Origin: an uncultured Dongia sp. | GTDB lineage: Bacteria; Pseudomonadota; Alphaproteobacteria; Dongiales; Dongiaceae | NCBI RefSeq assembly: GCF_936916975.1 | Contig: NZ_CAKZGO010000024.1 | Span: 62,001-126,000, forward strand | Direction: 5' to 3' | DNA: 64,000 nucleotides | Notes under the pieces: generated by a model | The model's input: only the letters and a program-made list of their open reading frames with translations | Told to the model about the DNA's origin: nothing | Database searches by the model: none | Made by a program: the position numbers and the translations under genes | Shown here: positions 8,321 to 16,840 of the stretch, piece after piece | Position numbering within the stretch: the stretch's first letter is position 1 | Layout: each line of letters starts with the position of its first letter

Positions 8321-8827
8321 CTACCGCCGCAAGCTCAGATACACGCTGTCGAACCACTTGCCACCGATCTCGAAGGTCTTTTCCGCGGTGCCGGTGCGCT
8401 GGAAGCCGACCCGTTCGAGAACGCGGAGACTTGCTGCGTTGTCGGGATCGACATCGGCGCGGATTTCCGTGAAGCCCAGAATCTCGAAACCATAGGCGGC
8501 GATGGCGCGCAGTGCCTCAGCAGCAAAACCTTTGCCCTGCATTTTGGGATCGAAGAAGAAGCCGATCTCATCGCCCTGCCAGAAGGCGACGCGGCCGATG
8601 ACGCGGCCTTCGAACAGCACGGCGAAATCCTGCGCCTCGCCCTTGGCCATGGCATCGAGGCTGAGCTGCACCCAGGCTTCCGTTTGCTTGATATCGGTAT
8701 GAGGGAGCGTCGACCAGTAGCGCATCACCTGCGGGTCGGAGAGCCACGCATGCAGCGCGTGCACGTCGCTCATCGCGAGCTGCCGGAGAGTGAGGCGCGG
8801 CGTGGTGAGGGTGGGGAGATTGGTCAT
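8321..8827 (-). CDS. GNAT N-acetyltransferase, RimJ/RimL type
   Basis: 168 aa from the ATG at 8825-8827; the frame stays open upstream, but the extension reads through a repeat element. The opening TPRLTLRQLAMSDVHALHAWLSD is typical of RimJ/RimL-like acetyltransferases. Motif A is FFFDPKMQGKGFAAEALRAI and motif B is VDPDNAASLRVLERVGFQRTG. It transfers acetyl from acetyl-CoA to an unknown amine, possibly a protein N-terminus or a small molecule. The gene upstream on the same strand (phosphatase) is 219 bp away, with repeats in between. Confidence 0.88.
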   Translation of the reverse strand: MTNLPTLTTPRLTLRQLAMSDVHALHAWLSDPQVMRYWSTLPHTDIKQTEAWVQLSLDAMAKGEAQDFAVLFEGRVIGRVAFWQGDEIGFFFDPKMQGKGFAAEALRAIAAYGFEILGFTEIRADVDPDNAASLRVLERVGFQRTGTAEKTFEIGGKWFDSVYLSLRR

Positions 8828-8870
8828 GGTTTGAGGTTTCCGGTTGGCAACGAGCTTGCCGGCACCGTCC

Positions 8871-8911
8871 CCCTCACCCTGACCCTCTCCCGCGAGGGGA
8901 GAGGGAATGAG
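8871..8911. repeat. dispersed palindromic repeat, copy 2
   Basis: A 41-bp sequence identical to the copy at 1167-1207, including the CCCTCTCCC / GGGAGAGGG hairpin. About 80 bp further on (9001-9035) is a degenerate inverted relative containing GGCGGGAGAGGGG followed by TTGGGGTGAGGGGGTGG. The space between the GNAT and phosphatase genes is therefore a small cluster of such elements. Confidence 0.8.
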
Positions 8912-9045
8912 ATCTGCCGGCAGTATTCGATCTGGCCTTTGAAACTGAGTGAAAGCGCGTGGAATAGGCCTCTCCCCCGCCGCCGCATGTCGGCCTTCGC
9001 CGACGGGCGGGAGAGGGGTTGGGGTGAGGGGGTGGAGAGAACAGA

Positions 9046-9603
9046 CTACCTTATGCCCAACTTCATCCGCCGCTCGCGCGTGGGATCGAACGAGACCAAC
9101 TCGGCATTCGCCGCGGAATGGCCGGTCAGTTGCAGGATGAAGCCCCAATGGCTGACCACGGCGATGTGCTGCCAATCGGGCAGAGACGCAGCGCGCTTGT
9201 GGAAGGTCTGGCAGCGCAGTTCCAGCTGGTCGCGGGTCTCATCGAGATTGGGCCACCACACATCGGCGATGTGATCGAAGGACAAAGCCGGCCAGCGTTC
9301 GGCGAGGAGCCGGCGCTCGGTGCCGATGTCGCAGTGATAATGCGCATGCTCATGCACCGCGTGCTCGATCTCGATCGGCAGATCGAGCACGTTTGCCACG
9401 ATCTCCGCTGTCTCAATGGCGCGGGTATAGGGGCTGGCGAGGATGCGGCGGATGGGGTGGCTGTGGCGCTTCAGCGCCTCGGCTGAGTCCGCGACCTGCC
9501 GGCGGCCGAGTGCGGTGAGCTTGGGGTCAGGGATGCCGGGGTCGCGGCCGGTGCGGTCGTGATGGGCGTTGAATTCGGATTGGCCGTGGCGAATGAGGAT
9601 CAT
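9046..9603 (-). CDS. histidine phosphatase family protein (phosphoglycerate mutase-like)
   Basis: A protein of 185 aa. The catalytic phosphohistidine motif is at the start (MILIRHGQSEFN), followed by LTALGRRQ, ASPYTRAIETAEI, and the second catalytic His in VVSHWGFILQL. The usual length and motif order fit the small broad-specificity phosphatase branch rather than glycolytic PGM. The substrate is unknown. The start overlaps the fxsA stop by 4 nt, so it is translated together with fxsA. Confidence 0.9.
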   Translation of the reverse strand: MILIRHGQSEFNAHHDRTGRDPGIPDPKLTALGRRQVADSAEALKRHSHPIRRILASPYTRAIETAEIVANVLDLPIEIEHAVHEHAHYHCDIGTERRLLAERWPALSFDHIADVWWPNLDETRDQLELRCQTFHKRAASLPDWQHIAVVSHWGFILQLTGHSAANAELVSFDPTRERRMKLGIR

Positions 9604-10106
9604 GATGGGTCGTCGGGTCTCTCTAAGCGGCGGACAGGTTTGTCTTGTGACGGCTGGGAGGGGGTGTCCTCCGGTTCGATGATCTCGAACTCGCCTTCGA
9701 TCACGGTGTGGCTGCCGCCCGTTTGACGGCGCCCGCCGCTGCGATAGATGCGCGTTTCGAAATGCGTCGCGGCATGGCGCAGCAGGAAGTTGCGCGTGAT
9801 GGGCAGCACCAGGATGAGGGCGAGGAGGTCGCTGAAAAAGCCAGGCACGATCAGCAGCAGGCCGGCCGTCACCATGACGGCGCCATCGATCAGGCTATGG
9901 CCGGGCTCGCGTTTCTCGTTGAGGGCCGATTGCAGCTTGGTCAGCGCATTGAGCCCGCCATGGCGGATAAGGGCCATGCCGAGCATGCCGGCCGCCAGCA
10001 GCCACAGCAAGGTGAGGCCAAGGCCGATCCGCCCGCCGATCACCACAAACCCGGCGATTTCCAGGAAGGGCAGGGCCACGATGATGCCAACCAGCAGCCG
10101 GATCAT
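9600..10106 (-). CDS. fxsA: FxsA family membrane protein
   Basis: A protein of 168 aa. The N-terminal two-thirds have the FxsA pattern of membrane segments (LLVGIIVALPFLEIAGFVVIG; LTLLWLLAAGMLGMALIR; MVTAGLLLIVPGFFSDLLALILVLP), with the hallmark LLIVPGFFSDLL. A soluble Asp/Glu/Pro-rich tail follows, ending RRLERPDDPS. FxsA in E. coli relieves F-plasmid exclusion of phage T7; the native function is unknown. In alphaproteobacteria it typically lies between secB and a Tim44-like gene. Here it is divergent from the Tim44-like gene. Confidence 0.93.
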   Translation of the reverse strand: MIRLLVGIIVALPFLEIAGFVVIGGRIGLGLTLLWLLAAGMLGMALIRHGGLNALTKLQSALNEKREPGHSLIDGAVMVTAGLLLIVPGFFSDLLALILVLPITRNFLLRHAATHFETRIYRSGGRRQTGGSHTVIEGEFEIIEPEDTPSQPSQDKPVRRLERPDDPS

Positions 10107-10463
10107 GGCTGCCGAGCTGTGAAACAGGCAAAAGCGCTGTGAAAGCAGCGCCTTGCGTGGGTAGATGGCATGAATTTGGTCACTTTTTGCCCGCGGCCCC
10201 GCTATTAGCCGGCCTGCAATGCCGACTTGCTGTAACTGGGCCGACTTCCTATGTAGAATGCCGGATCAACGCTTTAGCCCAAGGTCGTGTCCCGGTCCAG
10301 CGAGCCTGCCGCAGAATGGTCGAAATAGACCGGCAGGCGAACCAAATCGGGGCGCCCTTGTTATGGCGGGAGAGTTGGTGACGCAGAAATTGGTGGCACA
10401 AAGTTGGTAACCGGGCGCCGGTTGCGCAAGGTGCCGCCTTCGTATCGACAAGGATTACCGTTC
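10107..10463. promoter_or_regulatory. divergent intergenic region fxsA / Tim44-like gene
   Basis: 357 bp without a convincing gene. It must hold promoters for both directions. Near the fxsA side are two GCTGTGAAA direct repeats (about 10119 and 10137). Near the Tim44 side there are three TTGGT(G/A)-containing repeats between 10376 and 10412. No clear sigma70 pair stands out. Confidence 0.5.
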
Positions 10464-11252
10464 TTGCAACATCTCGACATTGTCTTTTTCGCCATCGTCG
10501 CCGTGGTCCTGGGCTGGAAGCTCTATTCTGTGCTCGGCCGCCGCACCGGCAATGAGCGCCGCGTCGATCCTTTTGCGCGGCCTGACCCCAAGGATGTGGC
10601 AACCCGTCGCCAAAATGGCCGCGACGAGCCCGAGGCGCCGATCCAGATCGGCAGCAGGCGACCGACCGTGGTGCGCAACGATCCCGAGATTCGCCCGGAG
10701 CCTGCCGATGTACCACGCGATACTGGCAGTGGTGGTCGGGGTGGTATGACGCCGCGCGACCGCCGCCTGATCGAGGGTGAAATCGCCCGCGCTGCCGAAC
10801 CGGTGCGCGACGGCATCGCCGCGATCACCAAGGCGGATCCGACCTTCGACGCGCCGGAATTCATCGGCGGCGCCAAGATCGCGTTTGAGATGATCATCCA
10901 GGCCTTCGCTGCCAGCGAAACCAAGGTGCTGCAGCCTTTGCTGGCGCGCAGCGTCTACGACAATTTCGCCGCCGCCATCGCGGAACGGCAGCGGTTGGGG
11001 CATCGCCTCAAGACCGTGATGATCGGCATCACCCAGACGCAGATCATCGAGGCGGCGTTGAAGGGCAAGGAAGCCCGTGTCACGGTGAAATTCGTCAGCG
11101 AACAGACCAGCGTCACCGAAGATTCGACCGGCAACGTGATCGAGGGCGATCCCGCCCATGTCGATACCTTGATTGACATCTGGACCTTCGCCCGGGATAC
11201 CAGCTCGCGCGACCCGAACTGGCAGTTGGTAGCGACGGAAACCCCACAATAA
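10464..11252 (+). CDS. Tim44/TimA family inner-membrane protein
   Basis: 262 aa from a TTG at 10464. I chose it because AAGGA lies 9 nt upstream and it places the LQHLDIVFFAIVAVVLGWKL anchor at the N-terminus. A longer GTG-started frame from 10404 exists. After the single transmembrane anchor comes a charged linker (to ~residue 105). The C-terminal Tim44-like domain follows: IARAAEPVRDGIAAITKADPTFDAPEFIGGAKIAFEMII, then TVKFVSEQTS, and DTLIDIWTFARD near the end. Tim44 homologues in alphaproteobacteria lie next to mltA and are thought to act at the inner membrane. The molecular role is not established. Confidence 0.9.
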   Translation: MQHLDIVFFAIVAVVLGWKLYSVLGRRTGNERRVDPFARPDPKDVATRRQNGRDEPEAPIQIGSRRPTVVRNDPEIRPEPADVPRDTGSGGRGGMTPRDRRLIEGEIARAAEPVRDGIAAITKADPTFDAPEFIGGAKIAFEMIIQAFAASETKVLQPLLARSVYDNFAAAIAERQRLGHRLKTVMIGITQTQIIEAALKGKEARVTVKFVSEQTSVTEDSTGNVIEGDPAHVDTLIDIWTFARDTSSRDPNWQLVATETPQ

Positions 11253-11294
11253 GCTGGGCAATAAGCGGGCGCTTCGGGGGAAGCTTACGGGACG

Positions 11295-12476
11295 ATGCAG
11301 GGGAAAACGGGCGGCATAACGGATAACCGCACGGTCTCGTGGCTGCTGGCAGGCGCATGTCTGGTCGGCATCCCGTTCCTGCTGGTCGCCTGCATGCCGC
11401 CGGAAGCCCCACCGGGCCTCAAGGTCAGCCCGAGCTCCTATTCCATGCTGCCCGGTTGGGAGGAAGACAGCCTCCATGAGGCGCTGCCCGCCTTGCTCCA
11501 ATCCTGCAAGGTGATCGGGAAGAAACCGGCGGATGAGCCGATCGGTGCCACCGGCCTCGGTGGCCTTGCCAGCGATTGGCAGGCGCCCTGTGCCGCCGCC
11601 GCGGCACTTACCAACAAGAATGATCCCGCCCAGGCCCGCGCCTTCTTCGAGCGCTGGTTCGTGCCGTTCTCGGCCGAGGATGTGCGCGGCAAGGCCGGCC
11701 TCTTCACCGGCTATTACGAGGCGGAGATCGAAGCGGCACGCCAGCCCGATTCGCTCCACATGTATCCGCTCTACCGGAAGCCCAAATCGCCCACCAAGCT
11801 CACCCGTGCAGAGATCGAAGCGGGTGGGTTGCGCGGCCAGGGCCTGGAATTCCTCTGGCTGAAGGATCCGGTCGATGCCTTCTTCCTGCAGATCCAGGGT
11901 TCCGGCATCGTCAAGGTGACCGACGGGACGGAAATGCGCGTCGGCTATGCCGGCAATAACGGCCAGGCTTTCGTCGCCATTGGCAAGATCATGATCGAGG
12001 AAGGCATCATCGACCGGCAGTCGGCCTCGATGCAGACCATCCGAACCTGGCTGCGCGCCAATCCGGGGCAGGCGAAGGCGATGATGAACCGAAATCCGCG
12101 CTTCATCTTCTTCCGCGAGGTGAAGGAGAATGGCCCTGTCGGCGCCATGGGTGTGACGCTCACCGCCGGGCGGAGTCTTGCCATCGACCCTGCCTTTGTG
12201 CCGATGGGCATGCCGCTCTGGCTCGATACTGCTTGGCCGATCGCGCATGGGAACATCAAGCGTGGGGCACCCTTGCGCCGCCTGATGCTGGCCCAGGATG
12301 TCGGCACTGCCATCAAGGGGCCGGTGCGCGGCGATTTCTTCTGGGGCAGTGGCGAGGAGGCGTTGCGTTTCGCCGGCGCGATGAAGAATCCTGGAAATTG
12401 GTTCCTGCTCTTGCCAGTGACCGCTGCAGCGCGCAAAACTCTCGACGTCGTCGATGTCGTCAGCAGCCTGAAGTGA
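11295..12476 (+). CDS. mltA: membrane-bound lytic murein transglycosylase A
   Basis: A protein of 393 aa. It has an N-terminal signal with lipobox LLVAC (Cys33), so it is predicted to be a lipoprotein. Then comes the MltA domain: FTGYYEAEIEAAR, PLYRKP, VDAFFLQIQGSG, VGYAGNNGQ. A C-terminal 3D (double-psi beta-barrel) domain follows with RSLAIDPAFVPMGMPLWLD and LMLAQDVGTAIKGPVRGDFFWGSG, which holds the catalytic Asp in QDVG. The enzyme cleaves the MurNAc-GlcNAc bond of peptidoglycan with 1,6-anhydro formation. It follows the Tim44-like gene by 42 bp, the usual alphaproteobacterial pairing. Confidence 0.96.
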   Translation: MQGKTGGITDNRTVSWLLAGACLVGIPFLLVACMPPEAPPGLKVSPSSYSMLPGWEEDSLHEALPALLQSCKVIGKKPADEPIGATGLGGLASDWQAPCAAAAALTNKNDPAQARAFFERWFVPFSAEDVRGKAGLFTGYYEAEIEAARQPDSLHMYPLYRKPKSPTKLTRAEIEAGGLRGQGLEFLWLKDPVDAFFLQIQGSGIVKVTDGTEMRVGYAGNNGQAFVAIGKIMIEEGIIDRQSASMQTIRTWLRANPGQAKAMMNRNPRFIFFREVKENGPVGAMGVTLTAGRSLAIDPAFVPMGMPLWLDTAWPIAHGNIKRGAPLRRLMLAQDVGTAIKGPVRGDFFWGSGEEALRFAGAMKNPGNWFLLLPVTAAARKTLDVVDVVSSLK

Positions 12477-12482
12477 GTACGC

Positions 12483-13295
12483 GTGACCAGCCAGCCCGGA
12501 ACGGCCCAGCTAAACCCCCAGGGGCCATTTAAAGCGGGCGCCAATGTCGCCCTTTTCGTGACCTGCCTTGTCGATCTCTTCCGCCCCAGCGTCGGCTTTG
12601 CCGCGGTGAAGCTGCTGGAAGAAGCCGGCTGTCGGGTAAGTGTGCCCGACGCACAGACCTGTTGCGGGCAGCCCGCCTATAATTCCGGCGACCGCAAGAC
12701 GGCGGTTGATATCGCCAAGCAGACCATCGCAGCCTTTGAGGCGTTCGACTTCGTCGTGGCCCCAAGTGGTTCCTGCGGAGGCATGATCAAGCATCATTAC
12801 CCGCAATTGCTGGCTGAGGATGCCGTCTGGGGACCGCGCGCAGAAGGCCTCGCCGCGCGCACCTATGAGCTCACCCAGTTCTTGGCCGAGCAATGCGGCA
12901 AGACCGATTTTGGCGCGCGATTGAGTGGCAATTGCACCTATCACGATTCCTGTTCCAGCCTCCGCGAGATGAAGGTGAAGGCAGCGCCGCGGGATCTTTT
13001 GAAACAGGTCGCGGGCCTCACTTTGACCGAGATGGAGGAGACCGATGCCTGCTGTGGTTTCGGCGGTACCTTCTGCATCAAATTCCCCGACGTCTCCAAT
13101 TCCATGGCGGCGCGGAAAGTGGCGACCATCGATGCGACCGGCGCCGATCTGCTGCTGGCGGGCGATCTCGGCTGCCTGATGAACCTTGCCGGCAAGATGA
13201 AGCGCGATGGCTCACGCGTGCAGGTGCGCCATGTGGCCGAGGTGCTGGCCGGCATGACCGACGAGCCGGCGATCGGTGAGGAGCGCAACTCATGA
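12483..13295 (+). CDS. lutA: L-lactate utilisation protein LutA (Fe-S, CCG domains)
   Basis: 270 aa from a GTG at 12483, just 6 nt after mltA. It has two cysteine-rich CCG domains: TCCGQPAYNSG (Cys60-Cys61) and DACCGFGGTFC (Cys190-Cys191), plus the partner cysteine in PSGSCGGM. This is the LutA/YkgE architecture. LutABC together oxidise L-lactate to pyruvate and pass electrons to the quinone pool at the inner membrane. The N-terminal ~20 residues are an extra polar stretch. The stop overlaps lutB by 4 nt. Confidence 0.94.
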   Translation: MTSQPGTAQLNPQGPFKAGANVALFVTCLVDLFRPSVGFAAVKLLEEAGCRVSVPDAQTCCGQPAYNSGDRKTAVDIAKQTIAAFEAFDFVVAPSGSCGGMIKHHYPQLLAEDAVWGPRAEGLAARTYELTQFLAEQCGKTDFGARLSGNCTYHDSCSSLREMKVKAAPRDLLKQVAGLTLTEMEETDACCGFGGTFCIKFPDVSNSMAARKVATIDATGADLLLAGDLGCLMNLAGKMKRDGSRVQVRHVAEVLAGMTDEPAIGEERNS

Positions 13296-14722
13296 GCTTC
13301 GTTCCCACCAGCAATGCCTTCAAGGAAAACGCCGCAGGTGCGCTGAAGGATGTGCCGTTGCAGGAAGCGCTCGGCATCGCGCGGCATCATTCGATTCAGA
13401 CGCGGCTCAACACCGTGGCCAAGATGCCGGAATTCGAGTCGCTGCGGGATATCGGCCGCGATCTCAAGAACCACATCATCGCCAATCTCGATCACTATCT
13501 GCTGCAATTCGAGCAATCGGTGATCGATCGCGGTGGCAAGGTGCATTGGTGCCCGGATGGCGAGTCGGCGCGCGCCAAGGTGCTGGAAATCTGCCGCACG
13601 GTGAACGCGAAGACCGTCACCAAGGGCAAGACGATGATCGGCGAGGAGATCGGCATCAACGATTTCCTGTTCGCCAACGGGATCGAGCCGGTGGAAACCG
13701 ATCTTGGCGAATATATCATCCAGCTGCGCGGCGAGACGCCCAGCCACATCATCGGTCCGGCGCTCCATGTCACCAAGGCGCAGGTCGAGGAGACTTTCCG
13801 CGCCGCGCATACGGATCTCGATCCCAAGCGCAACCTCGACGACGCGGCAACCCTGATGGCCGAGGCGCGCGAGAAACTGCGTGCCGGATTTCTCAAAGCC
13901 GATGTCGGCATCACGGGCGCCAATTTCCTCATCGCCGATGAGGGTGCCACCACCATCGTCACCAATGAAGGCAATGGCGACCTCACCCAGACCCTGCCGC
14001 GCATCCATATCGTGCTGGCCTCGATCGAGAAGGTGGTGCCGAGCCTCAAGGACGCGATGACTCTGCTGCGGATTCTGGCACGCTCCGCCACGGGCCAGGA
14101 GCAATCGGTCTACACGACCTTCTCCAGCGGCCCGCGCCGACCGAGCGATCTGGATGGGCCGGAAGAATTCCATGTCGTCCTCATCGACAATGGCCGTTCG
14201 GCTTATCTCGGGTCCGATCTTGAGGAGATGCTGCGCTGTATCCGTTGCGGCGCCTGTCTCGATCATTGCCCGGTCTATCATTCGGTGGGCGGTCACGCCT
14301 ATGGCTGGGTTTATTCCGGGCCGATCGGTTCGCTCCTCACGCCGATGCTGGTCGGGGTCGAGAATGCGAAGCCGCTGCCCAATGCCTCGACACTATGCGG
14401 ACGTTGTGAATCGGTGTGCCCGGTGCGCATCCCGATCCCAAAATTGCTGCGCAACTGGCGCGAACGGGAATTCTCCCGCGCGATCACGCCGCAGACGGAA
14501 CGCTCCGGCCTGTGGTTCTGGGCCTTCATGGCGAAGCGGCCGCTGCTCTATCGCCTGGTGACACGGATCGGCGCGCGCGCGTTGTTCAATCTCGCCGGTC
14601 AGCATGGGCGCTTGAGCTCGGCGCCGCTCGCATCCGGCTGGACGAAACACCGCGATCTGCCGGCGACCCAGGGCCGCACCTTCCAGGAACAATGGAAAGC
14701 CAAAAAGGGAGCGCGGTCATGA
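13292..14722 (+). CDS. lutB: L-lactate utilisation protein LutB (ferredoxin-like)
   Basis: 476 aa, standard for LutB/YkgF. The N-terminal LUD domain carries KGKTMIGEEIGIND and GANFLIADEGATTIVTNEGN. The C-terminal half has two 4Fe-4S clusters: CIRCGACLDHCP (Cys316, 319, 322, 326) and CGRCESVCP (Cys369, 372, 376), then a DUF3390-like tail. It is the electron-transfer subunit of the lactate dehydrogenase complex. It is translationally coupled at both ends, with 4-nt overlaps with lutA and lutC. Confidence 0.95.
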   Translation: MSFVPTSNAFKENAAGALKDVPLQEALGIARHHSIQTRLNTVAKMPEFESLRDIGRDLKNHIIANLDHYLLQFEQSVIDRGGKVHWCPDGESARAKVLEICRTVNAKTVTKGKTMIGEEIGINDFLFANGIEPVETDLGEYIIQLRGETPSHIIGPALHVTKAQVEETFRAAHTDLDPKRNLDDAATLMAEAREKLRAGFLKADVGITGANFLIADEGATTIVTNEGNGDLTQTLPRIHIVLASIEKVVPSLKDAMTLLRILARSATGQEQSVYTTFSSGPRRPSDLDGPEEFHVVLIDNGRSAYLGSDLEEMLRCIRCGACLDHCPVYHSVGGHAYGWVYSGPIGSLLTPMLVGVENAKPLPNASTLCGRCESVCPVRIPIPKLLRNWREREFSRAITPQTERSGLWFWAFMAKRPLLYRLVTRIGARALFNLAGQHGRLSSAPLASGWTKHRDLPATQGRTFQEQWKAKKGARS

Positions 14723-15393
14723 GCACCTCCGGCACCGGCCGCGACCGCATGCTGGCCTCGATCCGTGCCGGCATCAGCCGGCAGGCAGACCGCCGCCACG
14801 GCGAACCGGCGCCGAGCAAGCCGACACCGCTCATCCCCGCGCGTGCGACAGCGCCCGGCGTCGATGTGGTGGGGTTGTTCAGGACGCAGCTCATCAATGC
14901 CAAGGCGACCCTGGATGAAGTGGCAAGCCGCGACGATGTGCCGGCTGCCGTCGCGCGCTATCTCGCCAACAATAATTTCGAGGCGCGTGTGCGCCTGTCG
15001 CCAGATGCGCGGGTGAGCAGCCTGCCCTGGGACAAAGCGCCGATGGTGGAAACGTCGAGCGGCCGGTCTCATGGCAATGACCCGACCAGCGTCACGCCGG
15101 CGGTGGCGGCGGTGGCGGAAACCGGCACCATGGTGCTGCAATCGTCGGATGGCACGCCGACGACGCTTCATTTCCTGCCCGACCAGCATGTCGTCGTGAT
15201 TGCCAAGAGCCAGATCGTCGGCACCTATGAAGATGCGCTGGCGCGTGTCAAACGGGGACCCGACGGCTCCCTGCCGCGCACGGTCAATTTCGTGACGGGC
15301 CCGTCGCGCAGTGCCGATATCGGCAAGATCCTGCTGATGGGTGCGCATGGGCCGAAGAAGCTCCATGTCATCGTCGTCGACGGGGAGCTGTGA
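14719..15393 (+). CDS. lutC: L-lactate utilisation protein LutC (LUD domain)
   Basis: 224 aa from the ATG at 14719, which overlaps the lutB stop. A longer in-frame start exists inside lutB but is not needed. It has a LUD domain with VTPAVAAVAETGTMVLQSSDG and LPDQHVVVIAKSQIVGTYEDAL, ending in the HGPKKLHVIVVD motif typical of LutC/YkgG. It is the third subunit of the lactate oxidation complex. The stop overlaps the GTG start of the following AraC regulator. Confidence 0.94.
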   Translation: MSTSGTGRDRMLASIRAGISRQADRRHGEPAPSKPTPLIPARATAPGVDVVGLFRTQLINAKATLDEVASRDDVPAAVARYLANNNFEARVRLSPDARVSSLPWDKAPMVETSSGRSHGNDPTSVTPAVAAVAETGTMVLQSSDGTPTTLHFLPDQHVVVIAKSQIVGTYEDALARVKRGPDGSLPRTVNFVTGPSRSADIGKILLMGAHGPKKLHVIVVDGEL

Positions 15394-16256
15394 GCGGGAC
15401 CCTCCGCAGGCTTTCCGGGACAACTCCCGAAACTCGGTGGGAGGCGGTCTTCGCTGCGCCCGATCCGCGCCTTGGCCAGATCGTCCTTGGCGACTATCAG
15501 GGCTGGGTCGAGACGGCGCCCTTACCGGTCTTCCGCCGGCAGATGCCGGTCGTCATGGTGCCGGTCATTCTCAATTTCGGACCTTCCTGGGAAGTGGGAT
15601 CGCCGCGCACCGATAACGGCGCGCTGCGACCGTTCGATTCCTTCATCGCCGGGTTGCACGATCAATCCGCGGACACGCAGTCGCGCGGCGATGCGGCCTG
15701 CCTGCAGCTCAATCTCACGCCGCTTGGCGCCTATCGCCTGCTTGGCCTGCCGATGCATGAGATCGCCAATCGCACGCTCGATCTCATGGATCTGTTGGGT
15801 ACGGCGGGGGCGGATCTCATCGACCAGTTGTGCAATGCCGATGATTGGCACTGGCGCTTCAACCTGCTGGATGCTTTCCTGCTTGCGCGCATCAGCGACC
15901 GTGCGCCGGTGGCCGATGACATCGCCTGGGCGCTGGCGCAATTGCAACGCAGCCATGGCAAGCTTGCCATCGGCCGGCTCGCCGATGATCTCTCGGTCAG
16001 CCGCAAGCGGCTGATCAACCGCTTCCATGACCAGATCGGATTGCCGCCGAAGACGATCGGCCGCATCTATCGCTTCAACCGGATGCTGGCGCATCTGCAG
16101 CGCCCAAAGAGACAGAGTCTTGCCGAACTTGCCGATGCCTGCGGCTATTACGACCAGGCGCATTTCAACCGCGACTTCCGCGATTTCGCCGGCTGCGCGC
16201 CCGGTACCTATCTCGCCGGTCTCGCGCCCGCCGCGCCGGAAATGGCTGATATCTGA
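15390..16256 (+). CDS. AraC family transcriptional regulator coupled to lutABC
   Basis: 288 aa from a GTG at 15390 that overlaps the lutC TGA. The C-terminal ~100 residues are an AraC/XylS two-HTH domain: IGRLADDLSVSRKRLINRFHDQIGLPPKTIGRIYRFNRML, then LAELADACGYYDQAHFNRDFRDFAGCAPGTYL. The N-terminal domain has an AraC-type effector-binding look (PVVMVPVILNFG). Its position as the last gene of the lut operon suggests control of, or by, lactate metabolism. That is inference: most characterised lut loci use GntR-type LutR/LldR. Confidence 0.88.
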   Translation: MSGTLRRLSGTTPETRWEAVFAAPDPRLGQIVLGDYQGWVETAPLPVFRRQMPVVMVPVILNFGPSWEVGSPRTDNGALRPFDSFIAGLHDQSADTQSRGDAACLQLNLTPLGAYRLLGLPMHEIANRTLDLMDLLGTAGADLIDQLCNADDWHWRFNLLDAFLLARISDRAPVADDIAWALAQLQRSHGKLAIGRLADDLSVSRKRLINRFHDQIGLPPKTIGRIYRFNRMLAHLQRPKRQSLAELADACGYYDQAHFNRDFRDFAGCAPGTYLAGLAPAAPEMADI

Positions 16257-16328
16257 TCGGGAAATTTGTCCAAGACCGGGTTTCGGCCGGCGTCTTAGAG
16301 TGGGTCATCCATTCATCAGGAGGATGCC

Positions 16329-16721
16329 ATGAGCCAGCAATCGACACTTTTTCCCGCCCTCAAATATGACGATGCGCCTGCAGCTGTTGCGTGGCTGCAG
16401 AAGGCGTTCGGCTTTGCGGAGCATGCGGTCCATAAAGGCCCTGATGGCGGCATCGCCCATGCCGAAATGAAGTTCGGCAATGCCATGATCATGTTCGGCT
16501 CGGCGGGCAAGCCGGACCCGGCCAATCCATGGTCGACCGAGCGCATGGGGATATACATGTATGTCCCCGATATCGATGCCCATTACGCCCGCGCCAAGGC
16601 AGCGGGTGCCGAGATCGTGCGGCCGCTGGCCGACACGACATATGGCGCACGGGAATATTCGGCGCGCGATGCCGGCGGGCATCTCTGGTCGTTCGGCACC
16701 TATGATCCGTGGACGGCGTGA
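16329..16721 (+). CDS. VOC family (glyoxalase-like/PhnB-type) protein
   Basis: 130 aa with an AGGAGG-type site a few bases before the ATG at 16329. It opens with LFPALKYDDAPAAVAWLQKAFGF, contains AEMKFGNAMIMFGSA, and ends GAREYSARDAGGHLWSFGTY. This is the vicinal-oxygen-chelate fold of the PhnB/YdhF-like group. The reaction is unknown. The metal ligands of glyoxalase I are not all evident. It sits alone between the AraC gene and a palindromic repeat. Confidence 0.88.
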   Translation: MSQQSTLFPALKYDDAPAAVAWLQKAFGFAEHAVHKGPDGGIAHAEMKFGNAMIMFGSAGKPDPANPWSTERMGIYMYVPDIDAHYARAKAAGAEIVRPLADTTYGAREYSARDAGGHLWSFGTYDPWTA

Positions 16722-16753
16722 AGGGGATTCAGCACCCAGCGCCTAAATTTTAT

Positions 16754-16830
16754 CGTCATGCCCGGACTTGATCCGGGCATCCACGCTATCCGGCAACAGT
16801 GGATCCCCGGGTCTTCGCCCGGGGATGACG
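16754..16830. repeat. 77-bp palindromic intergenic element
   Basis: An element bounded by CGTCAT and ATGACG with two internal hairpins: GCCCGGA..TCCGGGC (16760-16778) and CCCCGGG TCTTCG CCCGGGG (16805-16824). It is located between the convergent VOC and dnaQ genes. This layout (outer GTCAT ends, inner CCCGG hairpins) is that of widespread alphaproteobacterial palindromic repeats and also provides a good transcription stop. Confidence 0.8.
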
Positions 16831-16840
16831 AATTGAAAGA

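Noticed and set aside
10455-12248. 597-codon frame antisense to the Tim44-like gene and mltA
   Set aside because: It spans two real genes and their gap in antisense, with no family motifs.
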